Source: Ottelia alismoides
Lineage: Eukaryota > Streptophyta > Magnoliopsida > Alismatales > Hydrocharitaceae
Length of the DNA stretch: 64,000 nt
Direction: 5' to 3'
NCBI GenBank assembly: GCA_037367405.1
Contig: JAZKJV010000086.1
Location: 1,287,001 to 1,351,000, forward strand
Below, piece after piece: positions 1 through 11,948 of this stretch. The notes under the pieces are model-generated. The model saw only the letters and a program-made list of their open reading frames with translations. It had not been told where the DNA came from and searched no databases. A program made the position numbers and the translations under genes. Position 1 is the stretch's first letter; the number at the start of each line of letters is the position of its first letter.

Positions 1-2164
1 CAAGGTATTCGTGATCTCATACATATTGATGTATGTGAATCATCTATATCATTGTAAACATTATGGATATACGATATCTATTGATGATTATGTATGATAT
101 GAAATTTCTTCTCTTCACCTAAGAATCCTTTGAAATATTCAAAGATTTCACAATTTTGGTTTAGAACCAAAGTTTGAAGGAAGATGAAATGAATTTGATC
201 TAACCAAGGTAGCTTGTACCTATTAGATGAATTCAAGAAATACCTTATGGAGATATGAATATCATTCCTATCTCAATCCTCCTAATGGACCTTAACTATA
301 TAGAGTTGTAGGGAGATACAATTGATCATGTGTGACATGATTTGATCAATGATTAATCTTAGCATAATTATCTCTTAATTTCCAAGCATATATATATATA
401 TGTGAAAGAGACTACATTATATATATCCTTAATAAAGGTTCCATGTGATTAAGTTGGAATCTAGCACCAGAGAGTGCTACTTCATTGGGAAATTAAAGGA
501 TGGTATTGGATACCTACTTTATGACCTTGAGATTCTTAAAAGATCTCATCTTTGAGAATATGATTCTTAGAGGATGACTCTCTTAAGAATCAAGATGAAA
601 ATGAAGTAAAGGAACTCATTTAATCCTGAGATGATAATGAGACTCCTAGAATCAGAAACTAAAAGACAATTAAAGATGAAACACTAATACCCCTTCAAAT
701 AAGTTTGATGATGGGTTCCATGTGTCAGTTGAATCTGACAAAGATCTGAGTTCATGTGATGAAGCTCCTGAGGATCATGACATGGAAAGATGGATGTTAG
801 CAATAAAAGTCTAATGTAGACTTCATATATAAGTGTTGTATATGGACCCTCAAGGATCCGCCTATATGGGTAAGACCCATTAAGGTGTAAATGGATCTTC
901 AAGAGAGAGGGAACCTGATGAAAAGGTAGAGATCTTCAATGCATGGTTCGTAGCCATGAGCTGCAAACTGAAGAGAAGACATCGCTTGCGATGAGACTTG
1001 CTCTCCAGTGACCTTGCTTTAACCCATCAGAATATTGCTAACTATAGCTACACAACTTGACTATGACATCTTCATGATGTGAGTCAGGATTGCATTCCTC
1101 TATGAATTCCTCTTTGAGGATATTCATATAAAGTAGCCGCAGGGCTTCATGGTTGAGGAAAGCAAGATGTACAAGCTAAAGAACTCCATCTTTGGACTCA
1201 AATAAGCTTCTTGTAGTTGGAACATAAGATTTGATGAAATTATAAATGTTATGATTTCAGATAGAATCTTGATGAACCATGTGAAGCTTAGTGGGAGTGC
1301 CAATGTGTTCATCGTGCTAAATGTAGATATTGTTCTAATCATTTGGAATGATATAAGGATAATAATAATAAGTGTTTTATGATTTGGTTGTTTCACACCT
1401 TGAGATATGATCTCAAGAATACCTCTTAGATCTTAATTCTGAAATCATTCAGAAGCAAAGAGAAGAGGGTATTGGGACCAACACATTAGTAGTACACCTT
1501 GGACTTATTCCATTTTCTAGAAAATTCCAAGAAAGGCTTCCTTCCCTTAAGATGTGGTACTGACCTATCTAAAGGGATAGCACCTCAAAGAGTTGAGGAA
1601 GTGAATGCTAGGACTGCTTGCACTTATGCATCAGTTACGAGAAGCTGAGTGTATGCTAGATGTGCAAAAGAGCCAGATGTCTGCCATGCAGTGGGAGTAG
1701 TAATCTGTTACTAATCCTACTCTGGAAATAAAACACTTAGTTGCAGTAATAACAATATCTTCAAAGATGATGAAACTTAGAGATAGTGATCTCAAAGTCT
1801 TATCTTCAAAAGTTTAAGTCCTTGTAGATAGTGATCTATAAGGGTCTTAACTTTAGATTCCTTAGGAGATAGAGATCTCCGGGAATGAAGGTATTCTAAT
1901 AAGGATTATGGGAATATTGGTTATAATAATTAATCGAGCTAAAGTGTCAACGACACTATGACAAAATTGAGTATTGGTCGCATAAGATGCAACATTCGCA
2001 TTGGATGCGAGCACTGTTACTGGGGATATGCAAGTGCCGTAAAAGGACTTGGCATAGTCTCTTGGAACAGAGTGACTGATCAGCTTACCTAGCTATTTTC
2101 TAAATAGTCTATGATTGTCACATGAGTGTGGGTTTAAATGATTAGCCCATTAATGGCTCTTTGG
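1..2164 (+). pseudogene. Copia element E pol remnant (integrase, RT, RNase H)
   Basis: This is the 3' half of a Ty1/copia polyprotein gene, read on the plus strand through many stops and frameshifts. The first bases encode the end of the GAG-pre-integrase domain and the start of integrase (peptide IRDLIHIDVC). At about 1130-1330 RT motifs appear in order: a PQGFMVE-like stretch, YKLKNSIFGLK, WNIRFDEII and a degraded catalytic stretch near VFIVLNVD. RNase H-side motifs follow at about 1610-1700. The integrase interval is far shorter than in active copia elements, so internal deletions are likely. The same protein order is found on the minus strand in the two nested elements between 36 and 57 kb, so all belong to one family. 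It ends at the polypurine tract before the 3' LTR. Non-functional. Copia identity is firm; the lineage is not assigned. Confidence 0.85.
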
Positions 2165-2177
2165 GCTAGTGGGAGAT
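2165..2177 (+). other. Polypurine tract of copia element E
   Basis: The purine-rich stretch (GCTAGTGGGAGATT) sits directly before the LTR start TGTTGG. This is the plus-strand primer position expected for a Ty1/copia element. The same tract precedes the LTR of every other family member in the window: 7154-7165 on plus, and 38868-38880 and 42747-42759 on minus. Confidence 0.8.
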
Positions 2178-4246
2178 TGTTGGAAATGCGAGCCCACGGC
2201 GAGCCATTATCGATAAATGTTATTGCAATTCACTCCTTAATCTGAAATGAAGAATACATAATTTGCATAATAGGTCACTTAGTACAAATAGGGTTATGTA
2301 CCATGGCCATCTTAATGATCATACAGCTGTTGATTCAATTATTGAATCATAGAGGCTGGTGCTTAGATAAATATCTAATGAGTTAGATTGAGGACTCATC
2401 AAGCCCCGTCAAGTGATTGTTAAGAGATGATCTCTGGCCTGAGTAGGAGATGGCAATCCTATCTCAGTTAGGCTGATATCTGACCGACCTCTTGATGCAG
2501 GTCCTCTGCATAGGAATAGAGATTCAGAGGTGTCAGATGAGTTAGGTCAAAGAGTTGGCTTAACGAGATCGAGATAACCAAAGTCCTATATCATATGCTG
2601 TCATGATATAGGCACACATCCTCTGACCGGAGACAGATGTGTTACTATATGTCTGAGTATGTACATTTGGCAGACCAATAGGTTGATGACCTAATCAAGG
2701 TCTATACACCGGCGCGTTGGTGTGCATGTAAGGGCATATGAGTAATACGATCTCTCAAAGGGATCATACAGGTTCAGTTACTGAACCGTAAGATATGAGC
2801 TCACTCATGAGATATTGGGAAGAATCAAATTCCGTGCGCACGGTCGTCTCGCTTTGGAAGCTTGACTGAATTTGTTGGTTTGATATATACTTTTGGAAAG
2901 TATATGATCAAGACCTAGGTATGATATATGCTTTTGGAAAGTATATGATCGATACCGACTCCCAATGATCGAATGAGAAACTTACTGATATAACCATGAA
3001 GTAGACAGTGTAAAGATGATCTAATACTTCGGGTTTACTCTGAGTCTTCCAGTATGCAGGATGTACAGGTATTGGGAATACCTGAGGGTGATGTGATCAT
3101 AAATGATTGTATAACCATGACGCTTCCATTCCTAGGGAGTGATGAAACGGGTCTGGATTTTAGTGAATCCTCTCAGTAAAGAAGTAACCTAATCTTAGTC
3201 CAAATATTGGACATTGATCTGAATGAGATTCAGATCCAATGAGAAGATTAGATTTACGGTCTTGATTTAATCAAGCACCTATGGGAGGCCCGAGATCTGG
3301 AATTGAGATGTGATCTCAACATCCAAGTCACTATACGTGGAACAAAACAATCGCCATGTCCTTATCTCCAAGTATCTGCGGAGAAAGCACATTATCCTTG
3401 AAGGAGTTCATGGATAATTCTATTGTTGATATATAGATCCGAGCATTGAGAAATTGGATAATTAAATGTGATTTAATTATCATGAGTAATATGAATTTGA
3501 TTCATATTATATAAAGAGTTGTCTTAGATAATTAAATATGATTTGATTATCAAAGATGTAAATAATGTGAATACGATTCATGTTATTTGAGAACAAGAGA
3601 ATAGAGATCCAAGATGATTAAATGTGATTTAGTTATCATGAATATATATAATGTGGATAGCAATATCCGTATTAGTCATATATATTATAAATGTGATTCA
3701 TAATATATAAGAGAGAGCTATTTGTAATTTACATTTGTTAATTAAATGTTAATGTGAATTGGATTCACATTGGACATTGAATTGAAAATGTAATTTACAT
3801 TTTGTTTTGGGTTGTGAATGTGATTCACAAATTTCCAATGGCATGATTGCAATGTTCACAAAATAAATTGGATTTATTTTTATGAAATAATTTGCAATAA
3901 AAGTTGTTGCAAATATTGGAGAGAATCGTGAGATAATGTAATCTCATGTAATAGGAAAAAGGAAGCTCCCTTCCTAATGAGGAGAGGGGACGACCACAAT
4001 TCCATAAGGAATGTGGTGGCCGTCCACCCTCCTTATGGAAGGAGGCTTGCCTCCTTTCCTATTTCTCTAATGGATATTGATTTAATATAAAATCAAATTA
4101 TATTTATTATATATTTGATTTTTTTATTAAATTAATTGTTGTTGTGTTTTTAGCAACAAATCATGACCATTGAAAGAAACACAAATTAATGTAGACCATT
4201 GGATTTGTGTTGACACATGGATTGAGATCCATGGATCCCAAAACCC

Positions 4247-4254
4247 TATAAAAG
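4247..4254 (+). promoter_or_regulatory. TATA box in LTR of element E
   Basis: TATAAAAG is preceded by CCC and followed about 50 bp later by a CT-rich leader, in the U3/R position expected for the LTR promoter. The equivalent box is kept in each other LTR of the family: 9246-9253 on plus, and on minus at about 36904, 40791, 48819 and 55301. Confidence 0.7.
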
Positions 4255-4301
4255 GAGATGCACCTTATTGCTCTTCTTTACACATAAGTGAGACAACAAG
4301 T

Positions 4302-4334
4302 CTCTCTCTCTTTCTTTCTCTTTCTCTCCCTCTC
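4302..4334 (+). repeat. CT-rich microsatellite in LTR leader
   Basis: A pyrimidine-only tract of mixed CT and CTTT units lies just downstream of the TATA box, so it should fall in the transcribed leader. The homologous tract in the other copies differs in length, as simple repeats do. Confidence 0.8.
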
Positions 4335-4814
4335 ATGGCCGTCCACCATGGATGCTATGGAGAGGTTCTCCATCACCGCAGCATCGTCGTTATGCTGCCC
4401 GATCGTCTGCTCGTGGATCTCCGTCTCCTTCGGTACGCTTCGCTCGTGAAGAAGACGACTGATCTCGTGTGTCGAGATCAGGAGATCCGCCGCTTGGATC
4501 ATCAACGTGGATTGCGAGAAGCACGCGGTTCATCCCCGCGCTCGCAAGCGTCTCCTCCGTCGGATCGGACTTGAGACAGGAGGTCTCTTCGTTTAGAGAC
4601 TCGATCGCAACCACGCTTCAAGAGGTAACCCTAATACTTGTTTGTGGTTTAGACGAAACGATCCGAGAAGTGTTCTTGGATCATGTGGTTTCGTCACATA
4701 AAAATTTTTAAATTCCGCTGCATCGAGCAACTAGTTCGACTAGTCGCTCCTTGTCGTATTCGATACGACGCAGACACTTCCGTGATGCACTTGAGGATCT
4801 AACCATATCCTTCA

Positions 4815-5330
4815 ACAACGACGTATAGATGTGTGGAAATGGAGGGTTGTAGTAAGCACCACCATTGTGAAGGCCGTGTGTAAAGGCAAAGGGTGATGCA
4901 TGGACGTCGAGAGCGACGATGATGTATATGTACATAGAAACAAAGAACGATTGATGAGTGACGATGACATCGTGGATATCTTCCACTGGAGGATGCTCGA
5001 CCTTGATCCAAGGTATAGGGGTAGGGTAAAGGCATTGGGTAGGTTACAATGGCATGTGGTTGTGGCTTGGGATTCCCAAAGTGCACCTCCAATGAGATGG
5101 AGATGGGATATCAGTGGAAAAGCTATTGTTGGGGGATTAATGGTCAAGGAAAATTGATTGCATTTTGTATAATTTACTAGTATGTTACATGGTTGAATAG
5201 TATATTACGTAGTTAGTTAGTTATTTTACAAATTAGTATTTGTTATTTTTACATGGCACATTCTTGAAGAAATCAATACATTACTAATTGACTTTTCATT
5301 TTGCAAAGCACTGCAGAAAAATTACAAAGA
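4815..5330. other. Flanking DNA with an unassigned 85-codon ORF (unit 1)
   Basis: This DNA lies between the element E LTR and the minus-strand copia D remnant. The only open frame of note is plus 4900-5157 (85 codons, acidic start, Asp/Trp/Arg-rich). It is kept in the duplicate unit at 9899-10156 with one residue changed, but the two copies are so alike that conservation says little. I recognise no domain. It may be a gene fragment or chance; the latter seems more likely. Confidence 0.35.
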
Positions 5331-5550
5331 GTGTTTTTTCCTTAAAATCATTTGGGATATATAAAGAGAGCACACATTTTACATAGAAAATTATAGAAAA
5401 TGAATTGCTTGCTTATTCCAAAGGTCTAGGGTTTCTTATATAGCATGAAACTCTAGAGAGCAAAAGAAAGGAGAATTACAAAGACACCCCCAAGGGTTAC
5501 ATGACTCAACGAAATAAATAATAAACACCAATAATACAATAACTATAATA
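5331..5550 (-). repeat. Probable 3' LTR remnant of minus-strand copia D (unit 1)
   Basis: On the minus strand this follows a polypurine tract (ACTTGAGGGGG) just after the pol stop. It contains a TATA-like box (CTATATAAGAAACCC on minus), typical of a short copia LTR. The far boundary is not resolved because the ends no longer read TG...CA. Confidence 0.5.
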
Positions 5551-6579
5551 CCCCCTCAAGTTGGAGCGCATTTGTCGATCACGCCCAATTTGAAGATAAA
5601 CCAAGAATGTGTCCCGTTGGCAGTTCCTTTGTGAGTATATTTGCAAGATGAAGATCAGTACAGATATGTGGATTGATGATCTTCCACATTTGCGGAGCAT
5701 CTCCGAGAAAATGCCAAGCAATTTCCAATATGCTTGCTTTGCTTGTGAAAAACTAGATTGGTAGCAATATATGTAGAAGATTCGTTGTCATAATACAATG
5801 GAAAAAAGTAGTCGTAAGGAATCAGGATGTCAAATTTCTACCAAGAAAGCGACTAGCCACGTAATCTCACACGTGGCATGCACCATTGCTATATTCTGCT
5901 TCTGCACTTGACCTAGATACAACTATCTGCTTCGTGCTACTCCATGTAATAAGGTTCCATCCAACGAATATTGTATAACCAGTGGTAGATCCTTTATCTT
6001 CACGAGAAATGGCATAATCTGCATCAACATAAGCAACGATGTCGGTGTGGCCATGGCCTTATAGAATAGACCACACCCATGGAGATCCCTTCAAATATCG
6101 AAGTATCAGGAGAACCTCCTGCCAATGACTGTAACATGGTCCTTCCATGTGTCATCTTGGTCTACTGATAGCATATGATATACGAGGCCTAGTGACAATC
6201 AGGTAGAGTAGTTTATGTACTAGGTAATATATCGTGCAGTATCCTCAAACTCAGGATCAGTAGAGATGGTATGCCTCAGTGCTTCTGTTGGTATGCCATA
6301 TGGCTTGCATCCAAGCAAATCAACCTCTGTAAGAGTAACCATAAAATACTTTTGTTGCTATAAGTGTAGACTCTTCTGTAGTGTGTATCACCTCTGTGCT
6401 CAAAAATATCAGACTAGAACAAAGTCCTTGGTAACAAAAACCTTTTAGAGAAAGGCATTGGTCCCCGCAATACCTACTTTTCCATCACTAGTACACACTA
6501 TATCATGATTATATAAAACCACTACCATGGTGCCAGTTAGTCATCATCAGACAACAACAAAGTAAGCAGATTTCATACT
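5551..6579 (-). pseudogene. Copia element D pol remnant, RT/RNase H end (unit 1)
   Basis: Minus-strand Ty1/copia pol, in several frames. From C-terminal to N-terminal it shows a KLGVLDKCAPT-like tail, a TDLHLANILTKELP stretch, a YDNES...VFHKKSKHIEI stretch, then the RNase H region (WNLITWSSTKQ, SRSSAEAEY), a YVDADY motif and RYLKGS. These are the conserved end of the copia RNase H domain. The reading frame is broken by indels and stops. This copy is cut at 6579 by the tandem-duplication junction; the second copy continues further into RT. It differs from the long-LTR family and from the A/B/C family in LTR and C-terminal sequence. Confidence 0.8.
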
Positions 6580-6595
6580 AGACTGCCATGCAGTG

Positions 6596-7165
6596 GGACT
6601 GCTTGCACTTATGCATTAGTTACGAGAAGCTGAGTGTATGCTAGATGTGCAAAAGAGCCAGATCTCTGCCATGCAGTGGGAGTAGTAATCTGTTACTAAT
6701 CCTACTCTGGAAATAAAACACTTAGTTGCAGTAATAACAATATCTTCAAAGATGATGAAACTTAGAGATAGTGATCTCAAAGTCTTATCTTCAAAAGTTT
6801 AAGTCCTTGTAGATAGTGATCTATAAGGGTCTTAACTTTAGATTCCTTAGGAGATAGAGATCTCCGGGAATGAAGGTAATCTAATAAGGATTATGGAATA
6901 CTGGTTATAATAATTAATCGAGCTAAAGTGTCAACGACACTATGACAAAATTGAGTATTGGTTGCATAAGATGCAACATTCGCATTGGATGCGAGCACTG
7001 TTACTGGGGATATGCAAGTGCCGTAAAAGGACTTGGCATAGTCTCTTGGAACAGTAGTGACTGAATCAGCCTTACCTAGCTATTTTCTAAATAGTCTATG
7101 ATTGTCACATGATGGTGGGTTTTAAATGATTAGCCCATTAATGGCTCTTTGGGCAAGTGGGAGAT
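6596..7165 (+). pseudogene. Duplicated 3' end of copia E pol (unit 2)
   Basis: This repeats 1611-2177: the RNase H-side remnant, the non-coding stretch after pol and the polypurine tract before the LTR. It starts abruptly at the duplication junction, so it has no RT upstream. Confidence 0.85.
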
Positions 7166-9813
7166 TGTTGGAAATGCGAGCCCACGGCGAGCGATTATGC
7201 GATAAATGTTATTGCAATTCACTCCTTAATCTAGAATGAAGATACATAATTTGCATAATAGGTCCCTTAGTACAAATAGGGTTATGTACCATGGCCATCT
7301 TAATGATCATACAGCTGTTGATTCAATTATTGAATCATAGAGGCTGGTGCTTAGATAAATATCTAATGAGTTAGATTGAGGACTCATCAAGCACCGTCAA
7401 ATGATTGTTAAGAGATGATCTCTGGCCTGAGTAGGAGATGGCAATCCTATCTCAGTTAGGCTGATATCTGACCGACCTCTTGATGCAGGTCCTCTGCATA
7501 GGAATAGAGATTCAGAGGTGTCAGATGAGTTAGGTCAAAGAGTTGGCTTAACGAGATCGAGATAACCAAAGTCCTATATCATATGCTGTCATGATATAGG
7601 CACACATCCTCTAACCGGAGACAGACCGGAGACAGATGTGTTACTATATGTCTGAGTATGTACATTTGGCAGACCAATAGGTTTATGACCTAATCAAGGT
7701 CTATACACCGGCGCGCTGGTGTGCATGTAAGGGCATATGAGTAATACGATCTCTCAAAGGGATCATACAGGTTCAGTTACTGAACCGTAAGATATGAGCT
7801 CACTCATGAGATATTGGGAAGAATCAAATTCCGTGCGCACGGTCGTCTCGCTTTGGAAGCTTGACTGAATTTGTTGGTTTGATATATACTTTTGGAAAGT
7901 ATATGATCAAGACCTAGGTATGATATATGCTTTTGGAAAGTATATGATCGATACCGACTCCCAATGATCGAATGAGAAACTTACTGATATAACCATGAAG
8001 TAGACAGTGTAAAGATGATCTAATACTTCGGGTTTACTCTGAGTCTTCCAGTATGCAGGATGTACAGGTATTGGGAATACCTGAGGGTGATGTGATCATA
8101 AATGACTGTATAACCATGACGCTTCCATTCCTAGGGAGTGATGAAACAGGTCTGGATTTTAGTGAATCCTCTCAGTAAAGAAGTAACCTAATCTTAGTCC
8201 AAATATTGGACATTGATCTGAATGAGATTCAGATCCAATGAGAAGATTAGATTTACGGTCTTGATTTAATCAAGCACCTATGGGAGGCCCGAGATCTGGA
8301 ATTGAGATGTGATCTCAACATCCAAGTCACTAAACGTGGAACAATACAATCGCCATGTCCTTATCTCCAAGTATCTGCGGAGAAAGCACATTATCCTTGA
8401 AGGAGTTCATGGATAATTCTATTGTTGATATATATATCCGAGCATTGAGAAATTGGATAATTAAATGTGATTTAATTATCATGAGTAATATGAATTTGAT
8501 TCATATTATATAAAGAGTTGTCTTAGATAATTAAATATGATTTGATTATCAAAGATGTAAATAATGTGAATACGATTCATGTTATTTGAGAACAAGAGAA
8601 TACAGATCCAAGATGATTAAATGTGATTTAGTTATCATGGATATATATAATGTGGATAGCAATATCCGTATTAGTCATATATATTATAAATGTGATTTAT
8701 AATATATAAGAGAGAGCTATTTGTAATTTACATTTGTTAATTAAATGTTAATGTGAATTGGATTCACATTGGACATTGAATTGAAAATGTAATTTACATT
8801 TTGTTTTGGGTTGTGAATGTGATTCACAAATTTCCAATGGCATGATTGCAATGTTCACAAAATAAATTGGATTTATTTTTGTGAAATAATTTGCAATAAA
8901 AGTTGTTGCAAATATTGGAGAGAATCGTGAGATAATGTAATCTCATGTAATAGGAAAAAGGAAGCTCCCTTCCTAATGAGGAGAGGGGACGACCACAATT
9001 CCATAAGGAATGTGGTGGCCGTCCACCCTCCTTATGGAAGGAGGCTTGCCTCCTTTCCTATTTCTCTAATGGATATTGATTTAATATAAAATCAAATTAT
9101 ATTTATTATATATTTGATTTTTTTATTAAATTAATTGTTGTTGTGTTTTTAGCAACAAATCATGACCATTGAAAGAAACACAAATTAATGTAGACCATTG
9201 GATTTGTGTTGACACATGGATTGAGATCCATGGATCCCAAAACCCTATAAAAGGAGAGGCACCTTATTGCTCTTCTTTACACATAAGTGAGACAACAAGT
9301 CTCTCTCTCTTTCTTTCTCTTTCTCTCCCTCTCATGGCCGTCCACCATGGATGCTATGGAGAGGTTCTACATCACCGCAGCATCGTCGTTATGCTGCCCG
9401 ATCGTCTGCTCGTGGATCTCCGTCTCCTTCAGTGCGCTTCGCTCGTGAAGAAGATGACTGATCTCGTGTGTCGAGATCAGGAGATCCGCTGCTTGGATCA
9501 TCAACGTGGATTGCGAGAAGCACGCGGTTCATCCCCGCGCTCGCAAGCGTCTCCTCCGTCGGATCGGACTTGAGACAGGAGGTCTCTTCGTTTAGAGACT
9601 CGATCGCAACCACGCTTCAATGGGTAACCCTAATACTTGTTTGTGGTTTAGACGAAACGATCCGAGAAGTGTTCTTGGATCATGTGGTTTCGTCACATAA
9701 AAAATTTTAAATTCCGCTGCATCGAGCAACTAGTCCGACTAGTCGCTCCTTGTCGTATTCGATACGACGCAGACACTTCCGTGATGCACTTGAGGATCTA
9801 ACCATATCCTTCA
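7166..9813 (+). repeat. Copia E LTR (unit 2 copy)
   Basis: Second copy of the 2.6-kb LTR with the same TG...CA ends and the same ACAAC flank, produced by the segmental duplication. It carries a copy-specific 11-bp tandem duplication at 7614-7635 (ACCGGAGACAG twice) that is absent from unit 1. The TATA box is at 9246-9253 and the CT tract at about 9301-9333. Confidence 0.88.
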
Positions 9814-10330
9814 ACAACGACGTATAGATGTGTGGAAATGGAGGGTTGTAGTAAGCACCACCATTGTGAAGGCCGTGTGTAAAGGCAAAGGGTGATGCAT
9901 GGACGTCGAGAGCGACGATGATGTATATGTACATAGAAACAAAGAACGATTGATGAGTGACGATGACATCGTGGATATCTTCCACTGGAGGATGCTCGAC
10001 CTTGATCCAAGGTATAGGGGTAGGGTAAAGGCATTGGGTAGGTTACAATGGCATGTGGTTGTGGCTTGGGATTCCCAAAGTGCACCTCCAATGAGATGGA
10101 GATGGGATATCAGTGGAAAAGCTGTTGTTGGGGGATTAATGGTCAAGGAAAATTGATTGCATTTTGTATAATTTACTAGTATGTTACATGGTTGAATAGT
10201 ATATTACGTAGTTAGTTAGTTATTTTACAAATTAGTATTTGTTATTTTTACATGGCACATTCTTGAAGAAATCAATACATTACTAGTTGACTTTTCATTT
10301 TGCAAAGCACTGCAGAAAAATTACAAAGAG
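9814..10330. other. Flanking DNA with an unassigned 85-codon ORF (unit 2)
   Basis: Duplicate of 4815-5330. The plus ORF 9899-10156 is the partner of 4900-5157. Nothing in it is recognised. Confidence 0.35.
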
Positions 10331-10555
10331 TGTTTTTTCCTTAAAATCATTTGGGATATATAAAGAGAGCGCACATTTTACATAGAAAATTATAGAAAAT
10401 GAATTGCTTGCTTATTCCAAAGGTCTAGGGTTTCTTATATAGCATGAAACTCTAGAGAGCAAAAGAAAGGAGAATTACAAAGACACCCCCAAGGGTTACA
10501 TGACTCAACGAAATAAATAATAAACACCAATAAATACAATAACTATAATACCCCC
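10331..10555 (-). repeat. Probable 3' LTR remnant of copia D (unit 2)
   Basis: Duplicate of 5331-5550. On minus the polypurine run TTGAGGGGGG ends at about 10550 and the LTR-like sequence follows it. Confidence 0.5.
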
Positions 10556-11808
10556 CTCAAGTTGGAGCGCATTTGTCGAGCACGCCCAATTTGAAGATAA
10601 ACCAAGAAATGTGTCCCTTAGGCAGTTCCTTTGTGAGTATATTTGCAAGATGAAGATCAGTACAGATATGTGGATTGATGATCTTCCACATTTGCGGAGC
10701 ATCTCCGAGAAAATGCCAAGCAATTTCAATATGCTTGCTTTTCTTGTGAAAAACTAGATTGGTAGCAATATATGTAGAAGATTCGTTGTCATAATACAAT
10801 GGAAAAAAAGTAGTCGTAAGGAATCAGGATGTCAATTTCTACCAAGAAAGCGACTAGCCACGTAATCTCACACGTGGCATGCACCATTGCTATATTCTGC
10901 TTCTGCACTTGACCTAGATACAACTATCTGCTTCGTGCTACTCCATGTAATAAGGTTCCATCCAACGAATATTGTATAACCAGTGGTAGATCCTTTATCT
11001 TCACGAGAAATGGCATAATCTGCATCAACATATGCAACGATGTCGGTGTGGCCATGGCCTTATAGAATTGACCACACCCATGAGATCCCTTCAAATATCG
11101 AAGTATCAGGAGAACCTCCTGCCAATGACTGTAACATGGTCCTTCCATGTGTCATCTTGGTCTACTGATAGCATATGATATACGAGGCCTAGTGACAATC
11201 AGGTAGAGTAGTTTATGTACTAGGTAATATATCGTGCAGTATCCTCAAACTCAGGATCAGTAGAGATGGTATGCCTCAGTGCTTCTGTTGGTATGCCATA
11301 TGGCTTGCATCCAAGCAAATCAACCTCTGTAAGAGTAACCAAAAAATACTTTGTTGCTATAAGTGTAGACTCTCTGTAGTGTGTATCACCTCTGTGCTCA
11401 AAAATATCAGACTAGACCAAAGTCCTTGGTAACAAAAACCTTTTAGAGAAAGGCATTGGTCCCCGCAATACCTACTTTTCCATCACCAGTACACACTATA
11501 TCATGATTATATAAAACCACTACCATGGTGCCAGTTAGTCATCATCAGACAACAACAAAGTAACCAGATTTCATACTGTGAAATCCAAGGGAGCCAATAT
11601 GAATAGTGAGCCTATCAAACCAAGCTTATGGAATCTGTTGTAGGCCATAGATGTCCTAACAGAGTCTGCATACATTTTCTCCTTTGACAGAGTACCCTAT
11701 GGGCTGCATCATGTAAACTCCTTCCACAAGATCGCCATATAGAAAGGCATTTTCATATCAAGCTGGAATATTCACCAATTCTTGTCGATTGGAAAGAATA
11801 GTACAAAG
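10556..11808 (-). pseudogene. Copia element D pol remnant, RT to RNase H (unit 2)
   Basis: Minus-strand Ty1/copia pol. The RNase H tail is the best-kept part: one open stretch at 10557-10799 with YDNES, HKKSKHIEI, ICTDLHLANILTKELP and KLGVLDKCAPT. Next comes GSHGCGQFYK and a YVDADY-like motif (10924-11148). At 11580-11808, beyond the duplicated unit, RT motifs appear (FQLDMK, a YGLQQ-like stretch, AWFDRLT). Several frame changes and stops make it a pseudogene. It stops exactly where the LTR of copia C starts, which suggests that C inserted into D. CAAAG at 11804-11808 would be the left target duplication; the right copy was not found. Confidence 0.82.
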
Positions 11809-11948
11809 TGTTGAGAAATTTATTATTTTTTATTCATCATATGTATTTTCTTTCTCCGTCTACATTATGTAATTTTCCCAACATGTTTCTCCTCTATATA
11901 AGAGAACCCCAATCCCTCATGAATAAGCAAGTCATTGTTCTCTTCACA
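11809..11948 (+). repeat. 5' LTR of copia element C (short-LTR family)
   Basis: A 140-bp LTR running from TGTTGAGAAATT to CTTCACA and directly followed by a PBS. It holds TATATAAG at 11895-11902. In length, ends and TATA position it matches the LTRs of copia A (31197) and copia B (33491), so the three form one short-LTR family. Confidence 0.82.

Larger units (their letters stand above)
2178..4814 (+). repeat. 3' LTR of copia element E (long-LTR family, copy 1)
   Basis: This is a 2.64-kb LTR beginning TGTTGGAAATGCGAG and ending TATCCTTCA, so it has the canonical TG...CA ends. The boundaries follow from comparison with the copies at 7166, 36418, 40224, 48256 and 54819. U3 is AT-rich and carries two 29-bp hairpin repeats (2881-2950). 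A TATA box lies at 4247 with a CT-rich tract downstream, and a GC-richer U5 leads to the end. It is followed by the flank ACAAC. The matching 5' LTR lies left of the window. Small open frames inside it, such as 4170-4574, show no protein similarity I recognise and are treated as chance. Confidence 0.88.
1611..11577. repeat. Tandem segmental duplication, two ~5-kb units
   Basis: Unit 1 (1611-6579) and unit 2 (6596-11577) align end to end with only scattered substitutions and small indels. Each unit holds the end of copia E pol, its complete 3' LTR, the same flank and the same copia D remnant. Because unrelated flank is included, this is a chromosomal duplication and not two independent insertions. 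A 16-bp filler (6580-6595) separates the units. Confidence 0.92.

Noticed and set aside
4170..4574. 134-codon ORF with CT-tract Leu/Ser run (also 9169-9573)
   Set aside because: It lies across the LTR promoter and microsatellite, has no domain, and is not kept in the minus-strand LTRs of the same family.
2178..9813. Interpretation as one LTR element with two LTRs and an internal region
   Set aside because: There is no PBS after the first LTR; the sequence after both LTRs is the same unrelated flank, which shows a segmental duplication.
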